Assembly (NCBI GenBank): GCA_021325355.1 | Contig: JAJPHI010000020.1 | Coordinates: forward strand, 124,001 to 188,000 | DNA length: 64,000 bases | DNA from: Pseudomonadota bacterium | Lineage (GTDB): Bacteria; Desulfobacterota; Binatia; Binatales; Binataceae | Direction: 5' to 3' | In this document: one piece after another, positions 58,166-64,000 of the stretch | How positions within the stretch are numbered: the first letter of the stretch is position 1 | Layout: each line of letters starts with the position of its first letter | The notes under the pieces: model-generated | What the model was told of the DNA's origin: nothing | The model's input: the letters and a program-made list of their open reading frames with translations, nothing else | The model's database searches: none | Position numbers and translations under genes: made by a program

Positions 58166-58181
58166 CCGCCGCTTCGGCGGC
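58165..58181. repeat. short GC-rich hairpin abutting the large inverted repeat
   Basis: GCCGCCG ctt CGGCGGC: a 7-bp stem with a 3-base loop, sharing its first base with the end of the neighbouring 13-bp inverted repeat. Confidence 0.5.
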
Positions 58182-58243
58182 AATTGCGCGACGGTAAGGA
58201 TGCTGCTGGATGACCACCCTGCCGCAGGGCCGGAACGGGCATT

Positions 58244-59098
58244 TCAGAGCAGATCACTCAGAATCGATTGGACTTCGCGAGCGCCGTTGACGCGGCGGCC
58301 GCGAACCAGCCGACCCTCGCGTTCGAGTCGGCGCGCCGCGGCGGTCATCAGGGCGGGATCGATGCCGAGCAGGCGCGCGACCGCGCGTTCGCTGTTGCAG
58401 CCGGCAACTTCGAAGTAGCGCCGCACCAGTTGATAGCTGGCCTCGCGCGGAGCCAATCGGCGCGCGGCCTTGAGCGCCTCGCCCCAGCGCTTCGCCACCG
58501 TATCCCAGACGTAAGTGAAGGGGTCGTAGCGCTCCTCGACCTTGAGGATCAGGAACTTCTCTTGCAGCTCCCTCATCGCGCGGTCGAACTGTGCGCGCTG
58601 CCGCGCTTCGCCGAAACCGCTGCTCAGTTTGAGGGCCTTGGTCTCGGCCGCGCCGCGTCTGCTGAGCGCGTCCATCACGAGCTTGGCGCAGTGGCTCAAA
58701 AGCCCGCGGCGATAGAGCGCGACGTAGCTGGCGGGCGGCACCCGCAGACGGAGCATCGCGGGCAGCAGATCGAGCGCGACAAAGCTCGGGCGGCCCGCCA
58801 GCACCTTGCCGTAATAGACCACGCCACGCGCCGGCAGTTCGTCCTTGAGCCGCCAGGTCATCATAATCGCGGGGTCGTGTTGGATATGTTCGGGCAGTTT
58901 CGGTTCGCGGCAGCCTGCGATCGCCTCGCGGAGACAGGGGACGCCGAGACCGGGGGTGAAGGCGGTGCAGAACCCCACCTCATTGATAAAGTTCAAGGCC
59001 GCTCGCGCATCGCCGACGCGGCGTTTGGGCAGGCGGCGAAAGTGATGGTCGCGATGCGCTTCGAGCCGCGCGGTCAAGGCCTCATCACGAACCTCCAT
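58244..59098 (-). CDS. AlkZ/YcaQ-related winged-helix protein (putative DNA repair)
   Basis: 284 residues. Sequence blocks such as AALNFINEVGFCTAF, MMTWRLKDELPARGVVYYGKVLAGRPSFVALDLLPAML and FDRAMRELQEKFLILKVEERYDPFTYVWDTV look like the AlkZ-related family of winged-helix proteins, distant relatives of the crosslink-repair glycosylase YcaQ. The QxQ/QxD motif used by AlkZ to unhook crosslinks is not seen; instead there is KDELP. The C-terminal part VARLLGIDPALMTAAARRLEREGRLVRGRRVNG resembles another winged helix. Function therefore is only suggested. Divergent from the PNPOx-fold gene. Confidence 0.5.
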   Translation of the reverse strand: MEVRDEALTARLEAHRDHHFRRLPKRRVGDARAALNFINEVGFCTAFTPGLGVPCLREAIAGCREPKLPEHIQHDPAIMMTWRLKDELPARGVVYYGKVLAGRPSFVALDLLPAMLRLRVPPASYVALYRRGLLSHCAKLVMDALSRRGAAETKALKLSSGFGEARQRAQFDRAMRELQEKFLILKVEERYDPFTYVWDTVAKRWGEALKAARRLAPREASYQLVRRYFEVAGCNSERAVARLLGIDPALMTAAARRLEREGRLVRGRRVNGAREVQSILSDLL

Positions 59099-59223
59099 CG
59101 GGGCGGATTGTCGCAGACGCGCCGGGCTAAAGCGATGAGGAAAGCCGCGGCGCGCCGACGGGGGAGCCGGACCCTTGGCTCAGCGCTGCCCTCGAGCGGT
59201 TACACAGGTTATCATCGGAGCCG

Positions 59224-59889
59224 ATGGCAAATTCACAGCAGGCGCCGCCACCGAGCGAGCGGACGACGGTGCGGCGCCGGTCAAATCGCGCCGCTTACGA
59301 TCGCGCGACGATTGCGGCAATCCTCGATGAGGCGCTGTTCTGCCATGTGGGCTTCAGCGTTGAGAATCAACCCTACGTCATCCCGACCATTCACGCGCGC
59401 GACGGCGACCATCTGATCCTGCACGGCGCCGCCGCCAGCCGCATGCTGCGGATCGGGAGCGAAGGCGTGCCGCTGTGCGTGACGGTAACGCTGCTCGACG
59501 GCCTCGTGCTCGCGCGTTCGGCGTTCCATCACTCGATGAATTACCGCTCGGTGGTGATCCTGGGCACGGCGCGCGAAATAGTTGAGCGCGAAGCGAGGAT
59601 TGCGGCGATGCGCACGCTGGTCGAGCACGTCGCACCGGGGCGATGGGCCGAGGTGCGACCGCCCTCGGACGAGGAACTCGTGGCGACGCGCATTCTGACG
59701 CTGCCGATCGCAGAGGCGTCGGCCAAGGTTCGCAGCGGTCCACCGGTCGATGCGGAAGCCGATTACGCGCTTGGGGTATGGGCCGGCGAGCTGCCGCTGC
59801 GTCTTGAGCCGGCGAGGCCAATCCGCGACCCGCGGCTCGACGCGGCGATCCAGCTACCGGAATACCTCGCGAATTATCGGCGTCCGTAG
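59224..59889 (+). CDS. pyridoxamine 5'-phosphate oxidase-fold flavin protein
   Basis: 221 residues, split-barrel fold. Seen: AAYDRATIAAILDEALFCHVGFSVENQPYVIPTIHARDGDHLILHGAAASRMLR (the usual Pyridox_ox_2 block, about 22-75), then VTLLDGLVLARSAFHHSMNYRSVVILGTAREI. It likely binds FMN or heme; substrates of this branch vary (nitroimidazole or F420-type reductases among them). The stop is 7 bases from the converging DUF1499-like gene. Confidence 0.85.
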   Translation: MANSQQAPPPSERTTVRRRSNRAAYDRATIAAILDEALFCHVGFSVENQPYVIPTIHARDGDHLILHGAAASRMLRIGSEGVPLCVTVTLLDGLVLARSAFHHSMNYRSVVILGTAREIVEREARIAAMRTLVEHVAPGRWAEVRPPSDEELVATRILTLPIAEASAKVRSGPPVDAEADYALGVWAGELPLRLEPARPIRDPRLDAAIQLPEYLANYRRP

Positions 59890-59896
59890 CTCGGCT

Positions 59897-60652
59897 TCAC
59901 TGCTGGTTGGGGGCCGCGCCGCGCGGCGAGCCCTTCATCAACTGCATGAAGCTCATAATCCGATTGTAGTTGGTGCCCAAGTCGCCTTTGCCGACGCGCG
60001 ACTTCGAGCGCATCTCGACCAGACTACCGCCGCCCGGCGCCGGCCGGATTTGAATCACGAAATCGTCCTTGAAATGGAACAGCATCGAGGTCGCGACCCC
60101 TTCGATCGAGCGGGTTTTGGGATCGACATACGTAATGCGCCAGTCCTGCACTTCACCAGCAAGGATATTGGCCTTTTTGAAGACTTCGTCAGGCGGCTCG
60201 TCGAGCTTTTCCGGTCCGAGCTTTTGGTAAGCGGGGGCGCTCTCCTGGATGGCGGCGAAAGCCTTCGGATAAGTCATGTCGCGGCCCTGGTTTTCAGCCA
60301 GTTCCTGGGCGTGAGTAAACTCCGGCGGATTGCTGGTGTCTGTCGTGATGTCGTTGATCGGCGGATACGGATGGCCCAAAACAATGACCGCGGGCGGCAC
60401 CACCACGAAAGCCGACAGCAGGAGACCGACGACTGAGCGCGCCAGGCCGGCTCGCCGTTTGGCGGAGAGCGCGGTGAGCAGCGTGGCGATCAGGCCGATG
60501 AGCACCCCAACCAGGCCAAAGGCGAGACCCGCCGCGAAAACCGTAAAGCCGACGATGGGCGCCGCAAAGTCATAGTGAGCGACAACCATTCCGGCCAGCG
60601 CCAGTGCAACGGCGAGCGATCCATCAAAGAAAGCGAGCCAAGCCAGTATCAT
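59897..60652 (-). CDS. DUF1499-like membrane protein
   Basis: 251 residues. Three to four N-terminal hydrophobic segments (up to about 95) lead into a soluble DUF1499 part starting with the hallmark PPINDITTDTSNPPEF (near 101-116) and ending in a VEMRSKSRVGKGDLGTNYNRIMSFMQ pattern. The domain is found in bacteria and plastids, with unknown function. The N-terminal membrane fusion is seen in several homologues. Confidence 0.8.
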   Translation of the reverse strand: MILAWLAFFDGSLAVALALAGMVVAHYDFAAPIVGFTVFAAGLAFGLVGVLIGLIATLLTALSAKRRAGLARSVVGLLLSAFVVVPPAVIVLGHPYPPINDITTDTSNPPEFTHAQELAENQGRDMTYPKAFAAIQESAPAYQKLGPEKLDEPPDEVFKKANILAGEVQDWRITYVDPKTRSIEGVATSMLFHFKDDFVIQIRPAPGGGSLVEMRSKSRVGKGDLGTNYNRIMSFMQLMKGSPRGAAPNQQ

Positions 60653-60680
60653 CGAGGTCTCCCCTCACGCCGAAGGGAGA

Positions 60681-61553
60681 TTACGTCGGATCGGCGGGCT
60701 GCACCATACCCGACGAATCGGCCACCGGCCGGGGGCGATGGCGCGCCGGATGCAGCGAACGGAGAGCTGCGCGCAGCGCCTGCTTGAGCGCGATTGCCGA
60801 CACCGTCCATCGGTACGCGCCCATGACCTTCAGATGAAACTCGATCATCCAGTCGGAGGGATCGACGCGGATACGGCCGCAGATGAATTCGTCGGGACCG
60901 GCCCGTTGCGGGATGTCGGTGAAGACCTGCCGATAGCCGGCTTCGCGAGCGAGCGCGATCACACGCGGATCAAAAAGACTGAACGGAAAGCAGAAGAGCG
61001 CCGGCGTGCGCCCGAGTAGCGCGGCAAGCTGGCGGCGCGAGTCGATCAATTCCGCGGTCGCGTCCTGCGGCGAGAGAGCCGTCATGGCGAGATGATTCGC
61101 GGTGTGCGAACCCACCGTCGCCCGCTGCGCGACATCGCGCAGTTCTGCGGCCGTCATCAGGCGGTCACCCTCAACGCCATCGATAGCCTCGCCAAGACGA
61201 TTCGAGACAGCGAAGACGACAAACGGAATATCGCGCCGGTTCAGCTCCGGCACGGCATGATCGTAGAAACTCTTCCAGCCGTCGTCAGCCGTAACCATCA
61301 CCTGATGATCGCGGCCGGCGCCGGTTCGCGGCACGAACGACGCGTCAACCAGCGTCGTCCATCGCAACAGATGATCCATCTGCCGGGCGAAACGCGCGCG
61401 CTCCTCCGCGGCCACCTGATGGTAGCAGATGACCACGGTTTCGTGGTCGGGCATCCGCCACCATCGGCGAAGCGCGCGCCGCGCCAGGATAAAGGGATAA
61501 ATCAGCAGGCTGCCGAGGAGCTTGGCTAGCCGTGACCCGGTGACTCGCTCCAT
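60681..61553 (-). CDS. polysaccharide deacetylase (NodB homology)
   Basis: 290 residues. Carbohydrate esterase 4 type. Motif 1 appears as VTADDGW (TFDDG in most; the second Asp kept for metal), motif 2 as GSHTANHLAM (H-S/T-x2-H), and a late hydrophobic LFCFPFS matches motif 3. The N-terminal hydrophobic stretch (LLGSLLIYPFILARRAL) may anchor it in the membrane. It could trim N-acetyl groups from peptidoglycan or an exopolysaccharide. Its start is AT-rich and overlaps an operator-like palindrome. Confidence 0.85.
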   Translation of the reverse strand: MERVTGSRLAKLLGSLLIYPFILARRALRRWWRMPDHETVVICYHQVAAEERARFARQMDHLLRWTTLVDASFVPRTGAGRDHQVMVTADDGWKSFYDHAVPELNRRDIPFVVFAVSNRLGEAIDGVEGDRLMTAAELRDVAQRATVGSHTANHLAMTALSPQDATAELIDSRRQLAALLGRTPALFCFPFSLFDPRVIALAREAGYRQVFTDIPQRAGPDEFICGRIRVDPSDWMIEFHLKVMGAYRWTVSAIALKQALRAALRSLHPARHRPRPVADSSGMVQPADPT

Positions 61554-61556
61554 ATA

Positions 61557-61569
61557 TACAGTTACTGTA
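61557..61569. promoter_or_regulatory. perfect palindrome TACAGTTACTGTA at the deacetylase start
   Basis: TACAGT-T-ACTGTA is a 13-base perfect inverted repeat, 3 bases upstream of the deacetylase ATG on the - strand, in the most AT-rich patch of the region (CATATATACAGTTACTGTA). A repressor could block initiation here; a leaderless -10 element is the alternative. Confidence 0.35.
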
Positions 61570-62051
61570 CCAGGACGCTCTGAGCGCCGTTTCCAAACGC
61601 GACCGAAAAGATGACGCTCGGCGCCGCCTCGACATCAAAATTTCGCGGTCAGCAGTCAGCAAAGTCCGGACCAGTCGGCGGAGCCTGGGTTTACGTCGAA
61701 GAACTTCGGTTCTTTCCCAAGAGGATGGCAATCGGTCCCGCTCCTCGTCCGCGCGAGATGGGAAGTATTTCCACGGTGCCTGCGCAGGAAGGTAAAAACA
61801 CCGCGCAGTTGTCGTTACAATCGACTCATCGCTCATGGCATGCGTTGGATACGCGAAGTGTCCGCCGAGGCGTCGCGTCTGGAATCCGCCGACCGGGGTC
61901 ATCGGAAGGAGCGCGTGTCCGGACTCGGCGTCCGCGGCTCCCGGCGTCAGCGGTTCTTGGGTAAAGAGCCAGCGGGCGGGAACCGGGCTACAAATCGCCT
62001 CATCAAAGCCTGCTATACTGTCGTTTTTTGCTAGGGGTGACAGCTTCTTAG
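61570..62051. other. long intergenic leader before metH
   Basis: About 480 bases without a credible gene; the frames that stay open here have no domain-like content. On the + strand TGCTATACT (62011-62019) is an extended -10, 32 bases before the metH ATG, with no good -35. No B12 box or typical cobalamin/SAM riboswitch core was recognised. Confidence 0.4.
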
Positions 62052-64000
62052 ATGCCGAATAGACGACTGGAACTTCTGCGCAAGCTCATCGCCGAGCGTA
62101 TCGTTTTGCTGGACGGCGCGACCGGAACGTCGATCCAGGAGATGCATCTCGGCGCCGACGATTTCGGCGGAGCGGCGTTGGAGGGCTGTAACGAGAACCT
62201 GGTGCGGACGCGCCCGGACCGGATTCGCGACCTTCATCGCAGCTTTCTTGCCGCCGGCGCGGACATTATCGAGACCAACAGCTTTGGCGCGACGGCCATC
62301 GCGCTCGCGCACTATGGACTCGAGGGCGATGCGCGCGAGCTGAATCGTCTCGCGGCGGAGCTCGCTTGTGCGGAAGCGGCCGCGGCCTCGACGGCCGACC
62401 ATCCGCGCTTCGTGGCGGGTGCGATGGGTCCGACGACCGCGAGTATCTCGGTCACCGGCGGCCTCACGTTCGACCAGGTGGCGGCGGCCTACGAGGAACA
62501 GGCGCTCGGGCTCATCGAAGGCGGGGTGGACCTGCTGCTGCTCGAGACCGTGATGGACACGCTTAATTGCAAGGCCGGGCTTGCCGGGATCGCGCGGGCG
62601 ATGGCGGCCACCGGGGCGGAGGTGGGCGTCGCGGTGTCGGGCACGGTCGAGACCATGGGGACGCTGCTCGCCGGACAGGATATCGAGGCGTTTTACACCT
62701 CGATTGCCCATCACGATTTGCTGTGGATCGGACTCAACTGCGCGACCGGACCGGACTTCATGACCGACCATCTGCGGACGCTGGCGGCGATCGCGCGGCT
62801 GCCGGTGGCCTGCGTGCCGAACGCAGGCCTACCGGATGAAGAATCACGCTACAACGAGACGCCTGACGTGCTGATGACCAAGCTCGAGCGTTTCGTGGCG
62901 GCGGGATGGATCAACCTGATTGGCGGATGCTGCGGCACCACGCCGGCGCATATCCGCGCACTCGCCGCGATGATTCGCGGGCGGCCGCCGCGCGTCATTC
63001 CGCAGGTGCGGCGCAGCGTCGTCTCCGGCATCGAGAGCCTGGTGATCGATGAAAGCACGCGCCCGGTCATCGTCGGCGAACGGACCAACGTGCTGGGCAG
63101 CCGCAAGTTCAAGCGGCTTATCGCGGAGGGCAAGATCGAGGAGGCGGCCGAGATCGGGCGGCTGCAGGTGCGGCGCGGCGCCCATATTCTCGATGTCTGC
63201 CTGCAGGATCCCGATCGCGACGAGACCGCCGACCTCACCGGCTTCCTCGAAATGCTGGTCAAGAAGGTCAAAGTGCCGCTGATGATCGATACGACCGACG
63301 CCCGGGCTATCGAGGAGGCGCTCAAGCGGACGCCGGGAAAATCGCTTATCAATTCGATCAACCTCGAAGACGGCGAAGAGCGCTTCGCGCGCGTAATCCC
63401 GATCGCGCGGCGCTACGGAGCGGCGCTGGTGGTCGGCTGTATCGACGAGGACAAGGCGCAGGCGCAGGCGATTACCCGCGAACGGAAGCTCGCGATCGCC
63501 GAGCGATCGTTCAAACTACTGACGGAGAAATACGGCGTCGCCGCCGAGGACATCTTCTTCGACCTGCTGGTGTTTCCCATCGGCACCGGCGACCGGAATT
63601 ACATCGGTTCGGCGGTCGAGACGATCGAGGGGATCAGGCTGGTGAAGGCCGCGCTGCCGGCCTGCAAAACCATCCTCGGGATTTCGAATGTCTCCTTCGG
63701 CCTGCCCGAAGCGGGCCGCGAAGTGCTGAACTCGGTGATGCTCTACCATTGCGTGCAGGCGGGGCCCGATCTCGCGATCGTCAACGCCGAGAAGCTCGAG
63801 CGTTATCCGCTGATTCCCGAAGAGGAGCGGCGGCTCGCCGAGGATCTGATCTGGTGGCGCGGCGACGATCCGATCGGCGCGTTCGCCGCCTGGTTCCGGC
63901 AGAAAAAGAGCAAGCCTGACCGCGAGGAACGCAAGCTGCTGCCGCTCGATGAACGCCTCGCCAACTACATTCTCGAGGGTTCAAAGGACGGCCTTGCCGA
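62052..64000 (+). CDS. metH: cobalamin-dependent methionine synthase (3' end outside window)
   Basis: At least 649 residues, open to the right edge. It joins two modules: an N-terminal homocysteine methyltransferase barrel (VLLDGATGTSIQEM near 19-32; zinc ligands in GLNCATGPD and GGCCGTTPAHI) and a pterin-binding barrel (VIVGERTNVLGSRKFKRLIAEGKIEEAAE near 340-368, LMIDTTD, INSINLEDGEERF). The last visible part, DERLANYILEGSKDGLA, is the start of the cobalamin cap domain, so a full MetH rather than a BhmT-like fragment is expected. It methylates homocysteine with methyl-tetrahydrofolate through B12. Confidence 0.93.
   Translation, partial: MPNRRLELLRKLIAERIVLLDGATGTSIQEMHLGADDFGGAALEGCNENLVRTRPDRIRDLHRSFLAAGADIIETNSFGATAIALAHYGLEGDARELNRLAAELACAEAAAASTADHPRFVAGAMGPTTASISVTGGLTFDQVAAAYEEQALGLIEGGVDLLLLETVMDTLNCKAGLAGIARAMAATGAEVGVAVSGTVETMGTLLAGQDIEAFYTSIAHHDLLWIGLNCATGPDFMTDHLRTLAAIARLPVACVPNAGLPDEESRYNETPDVLMTKLERFVAAGWINLIGGCCGTTPAHIRALAAMIRGRPPRVIPQVRRSVVSGIESLVIDESTRPVIVGERTNVLGSRKFKRLIAEGKIEEAAEIGRLQVRRGAHILDVCLQDPDRDETADLTGFLEMLVKKVKVPLMIDTTDARAIEEALKRTPGKSLINSINLEDGEERFARVIPIARRYGAALVVGCIDEDKAQAQAITRERKLAIAERSFKLLTEKYGVAAEDIFFDLLVFPIGTGDRNYIGSAVETIEGIRLVKAALPACKTILGISNVSFGLPEAGREVLNSVMLYHCVQAGPDLAIVNAEKLERYPLIPEEERRLAEDLIWWRGDDPIGAFAAWFRQKKSKPDREERKLLPLDERLANYILEGSKDGLA

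Noticed and set aside
58268-59416. 382-codon + strand frame over the AlkZ-like gene
   Set aside because: Ala/Arg-rich, no domain, and overlaps the true PNPOx gene start in another frame.
61611-61964. 117-codon frame before metH, and a 185-codon antisense one
   Set aside because: Low-complexity composition, no ribosome site, no similarity to known families.
61861-62040. Possible SAH or cobalamin riboswitch before metH (GGAAGGAGCGCG stretch)
   Set aside because: The B12 box and the SAH conserved core could not be matched; only a loose resemblance.

Overview
This is a 64 kb, GC-rich, densely coded bacterial chromosome segment: housekeeping operons mixed with blocks of oxidative and catabolic enzymes. 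I see no insertion sequences, phage genes, CRISPR array, rRNA or tRNA genes. The codon usage, an Fe-S type AddAB pair, an 11-subunit nuo cluster, a KatG/PerR-like pair, luciferase-like flavin oxidoreductases, a Baeyer-Villiger-type monooxygenase and paired acyl-CoA dehydrogenases suggest a free-living, respiring, deep-branching Gram-negative-type soil or water bacterium. Candidatus Binatota or a relative of the former Deltaproteobacteria is my guess. The sequence alone does not prove it.

Layout: 1-6.4 kb, addB (open at the left edge) and addA for double-strand-break processing. 6.4-11.8 kb, an acidic secreted protein, a GNAT-like protein, a flavin monooxygenase and a hybrid histidine kinase. 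12.0-15.9 kb, a two-subunit acyl-CoA dehydrogenase, an aldo/keto reductase and endonuclease III. 15.9-22.6 kb, an RNA and translation block: cysteine desulfurase, mnmA, mtaB, rnc, era, der. 22.6-27.0 kb, a methyltransferase, an isoaspartyl peptidase/asparaginase, an ArnT-like glycosyltransferase and two small zinc-ribbon proteins. 27.0-37.6 kb, nuoABCDHIJKLMN without nuoEFG. 37.6-43.6 kb, a metallo-beta-lactamase-fold hydrolase, ligA and acylphosphatase on the + strand, facing mutM, rsmA and tsaD on the - strand. 43.7-46.6 kb, three oxidoreductases (QOR, LLM, SDR). 46.6-52.3 kb, on the - strand, an ABC1/UbiB-type kinase, larB, two CNNM/CorC-type membrane proteins and thiL. 52.6-56.7 kb, a Fur/PerR-like regulator, katG and a second LLM enzyme. 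56.7-61.6 kb, a noncoding stretch with a perfect parS site, a DUF2333-like protein, an AlkZ-like protein, a PNPOx-fold protein, a DUF1499-like protein and a polysaccharide deacetylase. 62.05 kb to the right edge, metH, cut off by the window.

How the genes work together: cysteine desulfurase, MnmA, MtaB and TsaD jointly cover s2U34 and t6A37/ms2t6A37 tRNA modification. Nth, MutM, LigA and AddAB cover base-excision and recombination repair. The Nuo set could take electrons from ferredoxin or from an electron-input module encoded elsewhere. The Fur-family gene and katG form a probable peroxide-response unit. The most notable points are the consensus parS site at 56995-57010 (likely origin-proximal), the heteromeric acyl-CoA dehydrogenase pair, the EFG-less complex I, the long-tailed Fur protein containing a fresh tandem duplication, an SDR without its catalytic residues, and several strong inverted repeats. 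I found no clear candidate for an entirely new multi-gene system.
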